Shown here piece after piece: positions 1 through 9,586 of a DNA stretch of 64,000 nucleotides (positions within the stretch are counted from its first letter, which is position 1; every line of letters begins with the position of its first letter). Under the pieces are notes generated by a model. The model had not been told where the DNA came from and ran no database searches. It worked only from the letters and a program-made list of their open reading frames with translations. The DNA is from Lachnospiraceae bacterium UBA4364 (GTDB lineage: Bacteria; Bacillota; Clostridia; Lachnospirales; Lachnospiraceae): contig DGSK01000045.1 of the NCBI GenBank assembly GCA_002393955.1, positions 38,307-102,306 on the forward strand. Reading direction: 5' to 3'. The translations under genes were made by a program, and so were the position numbers.

Positions 1-1726
1 CACAGCCCAGAGTGCGCAGGCGGTCCACCTGGCTCTTCTGCTCTGCGCCTTCTGCAAGGCAGTGAAGATGAAGATCCTTGAAAAGAGATATGATATAGCC
101 AAGCACGATGATATCCTGCTCCTTTTCACCACCGATGCCTATTTTATCCACGAAGCTCTTATCTATCTTAAGGGTGTTAAAGGGCATATCCGTCAGTAAA
201 GACAAAGCGGAATAGCCGGTACCGAAATCATCCATGGATATTCCAAAACCTTTACTCTTTAACTCGGACATTACATTGATCATGCGTTCCCTGTTATCAT
301 ATGCCGCACTTTCAGTAAGCTCAAAATCTATCAGACTGTGTTCTACACCATATGTATCAACAATCTCCGTAAGGTGCTGTGTAAGATCCGGCTGATACAG
401 TCTGGCACGTGAAAGATTGATAGATATCGGATACAGAGGCCTTCCCTCTTTTTTCCACTTTTCAAGAACCCTGCATACCTTATTCAGGACTATATCATCC
501 ACGATACCTATGGATCCGTCTTTTTCAAAAAACGGTATGAATCGGTACGGCGGAATCATTTGGCTTGATTTATAATTCCAGCGTACAAGCGCCTCCGCGC
601 CACAGATCTTCTCTGTATGTATATTGAACTTCGGCTGAAGAAAAACAAGGAACTCATCATTTTCAACAGCCTCTCCCAGATATGCTTTGATATTATTTCC
701 CCACAGGATATCATCATGCATCTTGTCGGTGAAATATATTATGTCCGTCTGATTCGGATTCTGTCCGAGATTCTGTGCCATTTTTCCGGCATCTGCTACG
801 CGGTCTCCCAGAAGCATGGCCCGCCGCATAGGCACTACACCACAACGGTAGTATACCTTGAAATCAGGAAAATCCTTTATATATGAAAGCCTGTCAAAAA
901 ACGCTTCAAGTTTTGACCTTGTCTCTTCCTCCGGCATATCATGTATGAGCATTGCAAAATTGTCATTATGACAGCGCCCGCTTGCATACACGAAATCGGC
1001 AGCCTTCATTTCTTTCACTATATTGCGTAAAAGGCGGTCTGCCACTGCATGTCCGAATACTTCGTTGATGACACGGAATTCCTTCACATCAAAATGGACA
1101 AAGGCATAGTCATTAATACCTGCATCCATTGGCATTTCCAGATACGCCGTCAGGTGATTCCAGTTATAATGTCCCGTAACCGGATCTGTAAAGGCCATAA
1201 GGTAAAGTTCATTTTTATCAAATTCAGAAGGATTGTTATCTATGATATTGAACGCCAGATCCCTGTCTAAGTCCATCTCGTACTGCATAAGCAGCTTGTC
1301 ATTTGCAACAAATATACCTATGACTTCCGATTTCTTTTTAAACAAGAGATCGCTGTGGGTTCTGTGGGCATCATTGTCCGCGGAGATTATATTGAATAAG
1401 CTTTCAATAAATTCCATATCCGGCTTATCCACATGATCTATCTCAACAGCGTAATAAAATGCTCCCGGCAGCGAAATGGACTTAAGTCCCTCAGGATACT
1501 TTATCCTTTCATCGCGGATCCTGTACTCTATTCCGATGACCTCTTTTTTTAGGGACCGCAGGAAAAAAACTCCCGGGCGGTCATATGTCCCAAATGCTCC
1601 GGCATAAGGCTCCAGCTCACTGCATAGCTTTCCACTGTAAAAAGCATCGAGAGCTTCATCATTGGCATCGATGTAGTAAAGGATCCTGTCCGGTTTGTAT
1701 AGCTGATTAAGTCGGTTGATGAACAT
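1..1726 (-). CDS. GGDEF/EAL domain signalling protein (3' end outside window)
   Basis: Read on the minus strand from an ATG at 1726 preceded by a GTGAGG ribosome site; the reading frame stays open to the window edge, so the C-terminus is missing. About 575 residues are visible. The order is an N-terminal sensor-like region (about 1-170), a GGDEF-type domain (about 180-330) and an EAL domain. The GGDEF signature is degraded (RCHNDNF in its place), so cyclase activity is unlikely. The EAL domain keeps AEALVRW, ELTES, DDFGTGYSAL and KIDKSFV, the residues expected of an active c-di-GMP phosphodiesterase. The likely role is c-di-GMP breakdown or sensing; neighbouring flagellin suggests motility control, which is inference. 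Confidence 0.85.
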   Translation of the reverse strand, partial: MFINRLNQLYKPDRILYYIDANDEALDAFYSGKLCSELEPYAGAFGTYDRPGVFFLRSLKKEVIGIEYRIRDERIKYPEGLKSISLPGAFYYAVEIDHVDKPDMEFIESLFNIISADNDAHRTHSDLLFKKKSEVIGIFVANDKLLMQYEMDLDRDLAFNIIDNNPSEFDKNELYLMAFTDPVTGHYNWNHLTAYLEMPMDAGINDYAFVHFDVKEFRVINEVFGHAVADRLLRNIVKEMKAADFVYASGRCHNDNFAMLIHDMPEEETRSKLEAFFDRLSYIKDFPDFKVYYRCGVVPMRRAMLLGDRVADAGKMAQNLGQNPNQTDIIYFTDKMHDDILWGNNIKAYLGEAVENDEFLVFLQPKFNIHTEKICGAEALVRWNYKSSQMIPPYRFIPFFEKDGSIGIVDDIVLNKVCRVLEKWKKEGRPLYPISINLSRARLYQPDLTQHLTEIVDTYGVEHSLIDFELTESAAYDNRERMINVMSELKSKGFGISMDDFGTGYSALSLLTDMPFNTLKIDKSFVDKIGIGGEKEQDIIVLGYIISLFKDLHLHCLAEGAEQKSQVDRLRTLGC

Positions 1727-1814
1727 ATTTTTTCCTCACTCCGGGTAATAACTTTCTCCATTATAATTATACTATGGTGCAGATAAAAATCATACTGTCA
1801 TATTCGGATGTTTT

Positions 1815-3155
1815 TTACCTGGTGATGTCCTTCACCCACTCGTATTTCATATAGTGCCTGTACACCACAGGAATCTTTACGAACTCGTCAAGCGTAAGTA
1901 TGAACGCCACCACCATCACGGGGGCTTTTATAAGAAAAGCAAAGATCAGTCCCAGGGGAACCACTACGCACCAGAGCGTGATCAGGTCACAGTACATGCC
2001 GAACTTTGTATCTCCTCCGGCCGGGAAGATCCCGCTTATGATCGTTGAGTTCAGCGAGTTACCTATTATATAGTAGGAAGCCAGCACGAGCATGCCCTTA
2101 AGATAGCTGCCGGCTGCCGGGGAAAGTGATACCACTTTCATGACAAGCGGCATCAGACAAAGGATCACTACACCGGAACCGATACCTATCCATATGGAAA
2201 GTCTCACATATTTGCCCCCCAGACGCTTCGCCTCATCCAGCTTGCCACTGCCTAACAAGGCGCCAATCACAATGCCGACTGCCGACGCAATACCCCAGCA
2301 GAGACTGGCTACCATGGAGCGCACTATACCGGCAATGGAATTGGCCGCCACGGCATCTGTTCCCAGATGCCCCATGATCACCGAATACATGGTTACGCCG
2401 CCTCCCCAGCCTAACTGGTTTATCAGAAGCGGCAATGTATATTTCCAGTAATCCTTATTCATTACCGCATCATCTTTTCTGAGAAGATACCGGATCCCCG
2501 TATTCGGACAGCGGCATGTGGCTATTGCTATGAAAGAAAATACCACTTCGAATGCCCTGGCACATACTGTCGCAAGCGCCGCACCCTTTATGCCCATTCC
2601 GGGAACAACGCCTAATCCAAATATGAACAGGGCATTGAGTACTATATTCAGGACGACGGAAGCAGAGCCTATGAGGGAACTTATGCCCGGACAGTCGCAG
2701 ACTTTTAGCACGGCAAAATACGCCTGGGATATTCCGGACAGCAGGTACGAAAGAGACACAACCTGCAGGTAACCGGCTCCGGCTTCGATCAGCTTCGGAT
2801 CTGCGGTAAAAATGAGCATTACCTGTTTTGGAAAAAAAAATGAAACACATGAAAAAAACGCTCCCACTATCACGGAATAGCGGAGTGTCATGGTAAGGAC
2901 CTTACTCACGCTGAGTTTGTCACCTTTTCCCCAGTACTGGGCGCCCAATACATTGAATCCGTATACAAACCCATTTGGAAAAAGAAAATATACAAACGCA
3001 ACCTGTCCGGCAAGCGACACGGCAGAAAGTGAAGTCTGGTCAAGAAATCCCAACATAAAAGCATCCGATGCACTTACTAAAGAGTACATCAGATACTGCA
3101 GTGAAATAGGTATGACAAATTTCAGTAATCTTGTATAGTCTCCGTTTTTCTTCAT
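1815..3155 (-). CDS. MATE family multidrug/Na+ antiporter
   Basis: 446-residue very hydrophobic protein with about twelve predicted membrane segments and the two-fold MATE layout (for example SLQYLMYSLVSASDAFMLG near the N-terminus, and a second half starting near residue 230). MATE exporters expel cationic drugs or metabolites using Na+ or H+ gradients at the cytoplasmic membrane. The ATG at 3155 is preferred over a TTG one codon upstream; no clear Shine-Dalgarno is seen. It lies 28 bases downstream of the flagellin stop on the same strand, so readthrough transcription is possible. Substrate cannot be told from sequence. Confidence 0.85.
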   Translation of the reverse strand: MKKNGDYTRLLKFVIPISLQYLMYSLVSASDAFMLGFLDQTSLSAVSLAGQVAFVYFLFPNGFVYGFNVLGAQYWGKGDKLSVSKVLTMTLRYSVIVGAFFSCVSFFFPKQVMLIFTADPKLIEAGAGYLQVVSLSYLLSGISQAYFAVLKVCDCPGISSLIGSASVVLNIVLNALFIFGLGVVPGMGIKGAALATVCARAFEVVFSFIAIATCRCPNTGIRYLLRKDDAVMNKDYWKYTLPLLINQLGWGGGVTMYSVIMGHLGTDAVAANSIAGIVRSMVASLCWGIASAVGIVIGALLGSGKLDEAKRLGGKYVRLSIWIGIGSGVVILCLMPLVMKVVSLSPAAGSYLKGMLVLASYYIIGNSLNSTIISGIFPAGGDTKFGMYCDLITLWCVVVPLGLIFAFLIKAPVMVVAFILTLDEFVKIPVVYRHYMKYEWVKDITR

Positions 3156-3183
3156 CAAAGCAGTAATTGAATATAGTAATAAG

Positions 3184-5037
3184 TTAATTTGATGACAGAA
3201 GCTGAAGTATCCGCTCAGGACTGCTGTTTGCCTGGGCTAACATACTCTGCCCGGACTGCATCAGGATGGAATTATTGGAGTAAGATACCATTTCCAGCGC
3301 CATATCAGTATCCCGTATCCGAGACTCTGCCGCAGCGGTATTCTCAGAAACATTCGCATTGTTTTTTGCCGCATGCTCCAGTCTGTTGGTAGTCGCACCG
3401 TAATATGCCCTTATGCCGGATACTTTGTTCAGTGCATGTTTTAAATACTGTATGGAATCTCCGGCTGCATGTGCGGATATTTCCTCCGGCACACGGCAGC
3501 GAAGTGTCGTGGTATTCAGATCCCATAAACGGATAGGCAAAAGCTGCCCTTTTTCCACACCAACCTGAATATCGAGATACCTCGGCATATAAGCATAAGT
3601 ATCATCATCCGTCGTATCTGTATACTCCCTGGTGACATCCACTTCAGTGGTAGTAGTGCACTTGTACTGATCACCGACTACTATCGGACCATAAGTAACC
3701 GAACCGAGATCCAGTGTCTCTCCGGCTCCCACAGTCCTATCGTTCCACCAGGTTCCCATACCTGAATGTCCGATTACATTTCCGTCTGTTACAGCACCGT
3801 TCCACTTATAATATATGTCATCGATATTTCCCAGAACAGTTCTGTCTGCACCTGTTGCAGATAATGATATCTCGGCAAAATTGCTCTTAAGTTTATATGG
3901 GCCGGGGCCGTTAGTGGCTTTATTATTACTGTTATCGAAAGTATTCATACTGTCAAATGCGAGGCGGACAGAAGCAGTCTTAGCTCCTGAACCTTCATTT
4001 TTCAATGAGTATGACATCACATATGTATCTTCGTTTTGCAGTTCTATACGCTGGGTAAGGAACAGGCCATCCCCCAGATCATAGGTATGCTCCGCCACAT
4101 TTTCACCGGCATTGGGATTAACGCTTACCGGAGCGCTGCTATACAGATCCAGATTTTCGCTGCTCCCAATCTTAACTCCCAGGCGCGACATTGCACATGA
4201 AAGCTGCCAGCCCAGGCCGTTTCTTACATTAATATATCCGTTTGAACCTGTCATGGTCTTGGGATTTGTAAGCTGCGTAGCCCTTGGATCCGGCTCAAGC
4301 TTTTCATATTTTTTGGTTACTTTGGTTACGGTAGTTGTCTCCGGACCATCCGTAATGGTCTGTGCTTTATGAACCTCGTAGCTGGTATGTCCGTTTTCAT
4401 CCGTATCATGTACCTGCTCCCACTCACTGTAAGATGAGGTTCTGCTGCCATGTGTGACGGTAGTATTCGTCTCGGTAGTATCGGACATACTGTCCACAGA
4501 GGCTATAATATTTTCCGTTACCGTTGTGACCGTAGGATCTGTCTCAGTACGGGTGTTTACGGTATGAACTACCTGAGGCGGAGGATCATCAAGGATTGTA
4601 TCCTTACCCTTGAAAAGCGGAATTTCATTATAAGTGGTGATGTCAAAAGACCGGTTCATCTCGTCCGCAAGCTGCTTGAGCTCTGCCTGGATATATTCCC
4701 GGTCGCTGTAGCTGTTGGTATCGTTTGCAGCCTGAACCAGCAGTTCTTCCTGACGGTTTAACATACTGCTGATCTCATTGAGAGCTCCATCCGCAACATT
4801 GCATAACTGAATACCCTCATTTATATTTCTGACAGTCTGGTCAAGACCGCGGATCTGCCGGCGCATTTTTTCGGAAATAGCAAGACCTGCAGCATCGTCT
4901 GCGGCACGATTAACCCTGTAACCGGAAGAAAGCTTTTCGGCAGATTTCTTCTGGTCATTCGTCACTATTCCCAAATTCCTGGCGCCATTCATTGCCACTA
5001 AATTGTGGATGAGGCTGCTTCCTGTAATTGTAGGCAC
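3184..5037 (-). CDS. Flagellin with large central variable domain
   Basis: 617 residues starting at GTG (5037) after an AAAGGG ribosome site. Residues 1-145 are a classical flagellin D0/D1 segment (LSSGYRVNRAADDAAGLAISE, RGLDQTVRNINEG, ANDTNSYSDREYIQAE) and the last 85 residues the matching C-terminal helix (SRIRDTDMALEMVSYSN, SMLAQANSSPERILQLL). The middle of about 380 residues is Thr-rich and unlike the usual D2/D3 region; it contains repeated TTTVT-type stretches and is probably the surface-exposed part of the filament. Typical flagellins are 270-500 residues, so this one is long. A sigma-28-like promoter at 5234-5262 and a leader carrying a dispersed hairpin element precede it. Confidence 0.9.
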   Translation of the reverse strand: MPTITGSSLIHNLVAMNGARNLGIVTNDQKKSAEKLSSGYRVNRAADDAAGLAISEKMRRQIRGLDQTVRNINEGIQLCNVADGALNEISSMLNRQEELLVQAANDTNSYSDREYIQAELKQLADEMNRSFDITTYNEIPLFKGKDTILDDPPPQVVHTVNTRTETDPTVTTVTENIIASVDSMSDTTETNTTVTHGSRTSSYSEWEQVHDTDENGHTSYEVHKAQTITDGPETTTVTKVTKKYEKLEPDPRATQLTNPKTMTGSNGYINVRNGLGWQLSCAMSRLGVKIGSSENLDLYSSAPVSVNPNAGENVAEHTYDLGDGLFLTQRIELQNEDTYVMSYSLKNEGSGAKTASVRLAFDSMNTFDNSNNKATNGPGPYKLKSNFAEISLSATGADRTVLGNIDDIYYKWNGAVTDGNVIGHSGMGTWWNDRTVGAGETLDLGSVTYGPIVVGDQYKCTTTTEVDVTREYTDTTDDDTYAYMPRYLDIQVGVEKGQLLPIRLWDLNTTTLRCRVPEEISAHAAGDSIQYLKHALNKVSGIRAYYGATTNRLEHAAKNNANVSENTAAAESRIRDTDMALEMVSYSNNSILMQSGQSMLAQANSSPERILQLLSSN

Positions 5038-5082
5038 TTTTTACCCTTTCCGTGTAATCAGATTTTTTTCAACTTATTATTA

Positions 5083-5221
5083 ACATTCCACTTGTTGTAT
5101 ACCACAAGCTGTCGCACTTTTTCGCGCAACAGCCTCGTTCCCAGTGAATCTATGTATTTTCGGGAATCGCTAAGACTCACTGAAACACCGTCAGACAAGA
5201 CTGCACGATGTGGGAAAACTT
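5083..5221 (-). repeat. Dispersed hairpin element in the flagellin leader
   Basis: Reading the minus strand from 5221, the segment starts TTTTCCCACATCGTGCAG, continues through CTTGTCTGACGGTGTTT and GTGAGTCTTAGC, contains a hairpin GCTGTTGCGC/GTGCGACAGC, and ends TGGTATACAACAAGTGG. The same blocks in the same order occur at 15312-15577 on the plus strand. It lies wholly between the sigma-28-like promoter and the flagellin start, so it would be part of the flagellin 5' untranslated leader. Confidence 0.7.
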
Positions 5222-5233
5222 TGTTATTAGTAT

Positions 5234-5262
5234 ATATCGGCTTATTTAATAATATAGTTGAC
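5234..5262 (-). promoter_or_regulatory. Candidate sigma-28 (flagellar) promoter of flagellin
   Basis: Minus-strand GCCGATAT (5241-5234) matches the sigma-28 -10 element GCCGATAA in seven of eight bases, with GTCAAC 15 bases upstream as a weak -35. The position about 190 bases before the flagellin start fits a leader that includes the hairpin element. Confidence 0.55.
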
Positions 5263-5359
5263 AGTCCGGCACAGTACCATCCCGACCTGCTCACAAGCAC
5301 TGTCACACTATACGGGTAACAAAGACACTATTTGATCAATAAGGAACATGTCCCATACG

Positions 5360-5836
5360 TTACCGCAGCTTCAGCCGCATGTCCGTGTATTTCTGCACCT
5401 TATCCTCAAAGCCCAGCTTTTTATAAATGGGATAGCCGTCTTCCGTAGCGAAAAGGTCTATACGGCACAGCTCCTTTTCCTTTCCGTAGGCTATGAGATT
5501 TTTTATAAGCTGTGTGCAGATGCCTTTGCCACGGTACTCATCCTCCGTATAAACGCTTAGCACCTCACCGTCAAATCCGTTGGGCAAAATCGGACTGGCA
5601 GGCTTTTCTATAATTAGAAGATAAGCTGCTGCCACAAGCCTCCCCTCTGCCCTTGCCACAAAAGCAATGAGCTCTGTTCCCAGCTTTCTTTCAAAATAAT
5701 CCGGGAGCTGTTCTTCCATGCACTGACGCTCATGGTCGGTGACAGATCCGAAATCATCCAGCATATATGCGATACGCAGACGGATCAGCTCGGGAATATC
5801 AGACTTATCTGCTGTGTCAAAGGTGATGTTTTCCAT
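5360..5836 (-). CDS. GNAT family N-acetyltransferase
   Basis: 158 residues, the normal size for a single-domain GNAT. It carries the acetyl-CoA loop DEYRGKGICTQLI (about residues 98-110) after the beta4 strand EVLSVYTED, and the C-terminal YPIYKKLGFE motif. The ATG at 5836 follows AAAGGATAGC. Substrate is unknown. It is a single gene with its own upstream gap, convergent with nothing obvious. Confidence 0.8.
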   Translation of the reverse strand: MENITFDTADKSDIPELIRLRIAYMLDDFGSVTDHERQCMEEQLPDYFERKLGTELIAFVARAEGRLVAAAYLLIIEKPASPILPNGFDGEVLSVYTEDEYRGKGICTQLIKNLIAYGKEKELCRIDLFATEDGYPIYKKLGFEDKVQKYTDMRLKLR

Positions 5837-5993
5837 GATCTGCTATCCTTTCTTTTTTCGCACCTGCTCGTACGGAGCAATCCATGAGTTTATTATAAAC
5901 ACACACTGTGCGATTAAGAATGTCACTTGCGTGTGCCGGATACTATTTTCAATCTATTATAGCATAATAGCAGGCGATTAACACAGCGATGCA

Positions 5994-7817
5994 TCATGCA
6001 ACGCTGTGAAAACCTATGCACTTTCTTCCGGGAACCTCAGTTTCTATGGAAGACGAAAAGTCTTCCTCAAGGAGCACGAAGTCTTTATCCACAAAAGGGT
6101 TGTTCTCACTGTATACCCTTTCGGCATAATCAAGTATCGCATGCTCAATAAGATTTCTGCAAAATCGCCCATTGCCTAACTCGCTATTGCCAGCAGCCTC
6201 TCTGCACAGCTTTGCCAGAGCAGGCTCGGCATCATCGCCGATCTTAAACCCCTGTTCATCAGCCATAGTTCCGGCAATCCGCACAAGCTCTTCTTCGGAA
6301 TAGTCCCGGAAAACCAATTTGAAGGAAACCCTTGACCTGAGCCCCGGATTTCTGGAAATTAATTCTTCCATCTTATCCGGGTAGCCTGCAAATATGACTA
6401 CCGTATCCTCTCTGTTATTTTCCATTTCCCGGACTATTGCATTTATAGCTTCGTCACCATAGGAACCATCCCACCCTTCTACAAGGGAATAGGCTTCATC
6501 AATAAAAAGGACATTACCCTTTGCCCTTTCAAAAACCTCCTTTACTTTAGGTGCGGTCTGGCCTTCATACTTGCCTACCAGGTCTTCGCGCCCCACTTCA
6601 ACAAGTCTGCCCGAAGAAAGTATCCCTATATCGCGAAGGATTCCGGCTACAAGCCTGGCAACAGTAGTTTTGGCTGTTCCCGGGTTGCCGACAAACTGCA
6701 TATGCATCGAGATCGTCTGTTTCATCAGCCCCTTTGATGCCATATCCTGCTTCATCCTGGCATAAGCGGCTATCTTGCGGACCTGTTTCTTTACATCTTC
6801 AAGGCCTATCATTGAATCCAGCTTTTCCCAGCAGTCGATGACTTCGTTGGGATCGTCTTCCTGAGATTCGCTGCGCTTTTTTAAAAATTCAGCCAACTGC
6901 TGTTTTACTTCGTCCTTACCCCTTCCGCCAAGATTCCGAATGCGGCTCAGTGCTGCATCATCCATGAACATAAGCTCACCGACAGTACTGATGCCCGCAC
7001 GCATTAAGCAGTTATAGGAGCGTACACTCAGCTCCAGTTCTTCGATGTGAGTGTCTCTGGACTTATCTATTACTTCGAAAGGTATATATTGCATGTTGTC
7101 CGGACTCTGTATCGGAGAGACCGGCACAGGCGGTTCTGCTTTTGACCTTTCTTTTGCCCGCGACTGAAGCTCATTCCAAAGGTGGATCAGGCACCGGTTA
7201 AAACAGTTTCGGGAAATGTGACATAAAGAGGCGTTACTCTCGGGAACAGCGAAAACCTCTGTATACCTTGCATTTTTAGGAAACGACATCGAAATCCGGC
7301 TGCGCAGCCTAAGGGGTATTTCCTCCGGCAGACTGAAAAGGAACAGATTGGTTGAAACCAGCCTTATAATGGCTTTTTCCCTAAGCAGCTCTGAAACAAA
7401 TTCCCCAAAGCTGTCGTTCATCGGTTGGGCATCATTTCCGGCAAATATGTTCATCTCTGCATCACCGGCTTCCACAGGCTCGTACTCTATCGCATATACC
7501 CTGCGTCCCTCACCAAAAAGGCTCTCTGTCCTTGATTTTCCTGCGACCTCTGCACTTTTGGCAAATACCCAGTTGTAATCTTCATCAGTCACATTAGACT
7601 CTCCGTTGGAAAAAACCAGAACCTCTCCGGCTGCTTCCTGCTCTGATGAAACCTGCACTCCAAGAAAACCCTCAGCGCCAAGCTGGTTTAAAAGGCATAA
7701 AAATCGCGATATCATGGTTTCGCTATTATCGGTAAAATCCGGGCATGGTGCAGGATTTACGGAAAGAACCCTAACCTTATCAAAATCACCGCACATAGAA
7801 ACAATATCTTTTCTCAT
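5994..7817 (-). CDS. AAA+ ATPase (CbxX/SpoVK type) with RNA polymerase alpha-CTD-like domain
   Basis: 607 residues from ATG 7817, which has an AAAGGA site eight bases upstream (a longer frame to 7877 lacks one). Residues about 1-230 are not recognised. Residues about 265-315 resemble the RNA polymerase alpha C-terminal domain: LELSVRSYNCLMRAGI, then RIRNLGGRG and an EVKQQL helix. Residues about 335-590 form a CbxX/CfxQ-type AAA+ module: Walker A GNPGTAKTT, Walker B VLFIDEAYSL, and NPGLRSRV in the second region of homology. CbxX-type ATPases act as remodelling chaperones; the alpha-CTD-like HhH domain may bind DNA or protein. The combined function is unknown. Confidence 0.8.
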   Translation of the reverse strand: MRKDIVSMCGDFDKVRVLSVNPAPCPDFTDNSETMISRFLCLLNQLGAEGFLGVQVSSEQEAAGEVLVFSNGESNVTDEDYNWVFAKSAEVAGKSRTESLFGEGRRVYAIEYEPVEAGDAEMNIFAGNDAQPMNDSFGEFVSELLREKAIIRLVSTNLFLFSLPEEIPLRLRSRISMSFPKNARYTEVFAVPESNASLCHISRNCFNRCLIHLWNELQSRAKERSKAEPPVPVSPIQSPDNMQYIPFEVIDKSRDTHIEELELSVRSYNCLMRAGISTVGELMFMDDAALSRIRNLGGRGKDEVKQQLAEFLKKRSESQEDDPNEVIDCWEKLDSMIGLEDVKKQVRKIAAYARMKQDMASKGLMKQTISMHMQFVGNPGTAKTTVARLVAGILRDIGILSSGRLVEVGREDLVGKYEGQTAPKVKEVFERAKGNVLFIDEAYSLVEGWDGSYGDEAINAIVREMENNREDTVVIFAGYPDKMEELISRNPGLRSRVSFKLVFRDYSEEELVRIAGTMADEQGFKIGDDAEPALAKLCREAAGNSELGNGRFCRNLIEHAILDYAERVYSENNPFVDKDFVLLEEDFSSSIETEVPGRKCIGFHSVA

Positions 7818-8384
7818 ACGCTTATCCTTTCTGCCGTCTGATACGGCAAGTGAAGTATATTTTGACCTGCCGGTCAAAAAGTTTTCGGATTGTGTCGCAA
7901 TCTTTATCAGGAGACAGCTGTCGGACTATACAGCTGCCCCACGAGCTCCCTCCCCGGCACGCTCGCTGTACAGGTCAGAGAGATTTTCTCTCTGACCCTC
8001 ACAGGTCTTGGCGGTGCTGCCCCGTTCGGTCACCCGATAAATTTGCGGATGAAGTTGTCAAGGTACTGTTCCTCCCGGCTTCAATATGAAAATAAAGATA
8101 AAAAGAAAACCGAGGTTTTGAGGGAAGCAAAAATGCGCACAAAAACAAATTTATACGCATTCACATTCCATCAAAACATCGGTTCAAAGATGTTTGTTAT
8201 TAAATTGTGAGGTCATTGTAACGCTTTTTTGCAACAGCGTCAATACATTTTTCAGGCAAATGCAAATCCCGAAAATTCAAATCTCATATCGAAATCTGTA
8301 AACTAAAAAAAATATCGCAGTTTGATTTCATCCTCGTAAAATACGAAAGGCCGGCTCACATAGTCACATTTAACAGTTACTTCC
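7818..8384. other. Non-coding interval with perfect hairpin and element remnant
   Basis: No convincing gene. At 7973-7997 there is a perfect 11-bp inverted repeat (GGTCAGAGAGA, 3-base loop). Directly beside it, 7998-8035 read on the minus strand (GGTGACCGAACGG, CACCGCC, CTGTGAG) looks like the degraded 3' half of the dispersed hairpin element found elsewhere. From 8060 to 8384 the sequence is AT-rich and shows nothing recognisable. Confidence 0.5.
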
Positions 8385-9263
8385 TTATTCCCCCAGTATC
8401 TCCACCGCTTTTTTTCGGGCTTCTTCGGGTGACAGTTCCGGATTTTGGGAAATATAGTGCGCCGCCAGTTTTTCTATAGCATCACTTTTACCCTGACCGA
8501 AGCCATCGCGCACGCCATCTTCGTAGCTGATCTTTTTTTCGTTCTTTATATGCTTTTCTTCGTCATACTCATATAAACTCGTAAACATTACTGCCTCCCG
8601 GTTCCGCAGCAGGAACTCCTTCAGAACATCTTCCTTTATGCACTCATCTATCGCTCTGTTTACCGCTTCCTCAAGTGTTGTTTCCTTTGTGTTGTACTGT
8701 CTTATCTTATCCACATATATCATGTATTCCTTAAGCACGCTGCATGCATCCTTAAGTTTTTCGTTCATTCCGCTGTTTATATTATATACCCTGACTATCA
8801 GTTCAAGATCCGGATTTTTATCATTGTTTTCAAACATGTCGGAAAGCCGGTATTCAAAGCATTCCTCCTGAATATCCCTTCCGTTATAGAATACCACAAA
8901 CCGCGGGGTCTTTATCCGGATCATTTTCGAGCTGTACAGATCTTCACCCGAATAATCCCTGTGATAGATATCTGCCACATAATAGAGATCACGCAAGGGC
9001 ATGTTCGGATTAGGTGTACTCTGGTGTTCGTACAGGTTTAATGAAAACCTGAAGATAAATGACACATCATTCTTATGCGACATGTAGACCGCATTTTCGA
9101 GAGTATTTATCTCTATCTCATTTTCATCCTCATAGGCAGTACCGTTCAATGCGTTATACAGGCTTAGAAGATTTTTCCGGTTCTTCATAAGCATGCGGAA
9201 AACAGTGTCCTTCTGATTGCGGTTAACCATTACTTCATTCGATATTAAGTTGTTTCTGTCCAT
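8385..9263 (-). CDS. Rpn family PD-(D/E)XK recombination-promoting nuclease / transposase-like protein
   Basis: 292 residues from ATG 9263, preceded by a strong AAAGGAGGAACATT site; a longer frame to 9308 is less likely. It has the Rpn/Transposase_31 pattern: N-terminal KDTVFRMLMKNRKNLLSLYNAL, an LYYVADIYHR strand near residue 90, TPRFVVFYNG, and a C-terminal tail with YEDGVRDGFGQGKSDAIEKLA. Proteins of this group are small mobile-element-like nucleases that promote RecA-independent recombination. The first residues of the active-site Asp/Glu/Lys set were not checked by alignment. Confidence 0.75.
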   Translation of the reverse strand: MDRNNLISNEVMVNRNQKDTVFRMLMKNRKNLLSLYNALNGTAYEDENEIEINTLENAVYMSHKNDVSFIFRFSLNLYEHQSTPNPNMPLRDLYYVADIYHRDYSGEDLYSSKMIRIKTPRFVVFYNGRDIQEECFEYRLSDMFENNDKNPDLELIVRVYNINSGMNEKLKDACSVLKEYMIYVDKIRQYNTKETTLEEAVNRAIDECIKEDVLKEFLLRNREAVMFTSLYEYDEEKHIKNEKKISYEDGVRDGFGQGKSDAIEKLAAHYISQNPELSPEEARKKAVEILGE

Positions 9264-9500
9264 AATGTTCCTCCTTTTCCGAAATATGACAGGAGCATTA
9301 CGGACCATTCACTCCTGCCTGTAAAAATATTTGGGATCTGAAAGCAGAAGTTTTGAAATAAAAGAATTAAATGAATCTGACTATGAAAAATTATCTACTT
9401 TCATGGATTATGATAGCATTATGAAAAACCGAATTCAATGCTGAATTCTACAATTCTACAGATGCTGAATAGTAATATAGCATAACTCCGGCAGACTTAC

Positions 9501-9550
9501 AAAAAAATACCGCTCCGCTTAGATTAGGTAAAATCCAATGGAACGGTATT
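9501..9550 (-). terminator. Rho-independent terminator
   Basis: On the minus strand AATACCGTTCC pairs with GGAGCGGTATT followed by a run of T. It lies 37 bases after the end of the 9587-10609 gene. Confidence 0.85.
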
Positions 9551-9586
9551 GATTAATAAATTTGTTATTCCTTTTAGTGGCCGGAA

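Noticed and set aside
1549..1761. 70-residue minus-strand ORF
   Set aside because: It overlaps the start of the GGDEF/EAL gene in another frame, which has the better ribosome site and long homology.
9340..9443. Short plus-strand coding-like stretch (SFEIKELNESDYEKLSTFM)
   Set aside because: No start, no ribosome site and no recognised family; too short to call.
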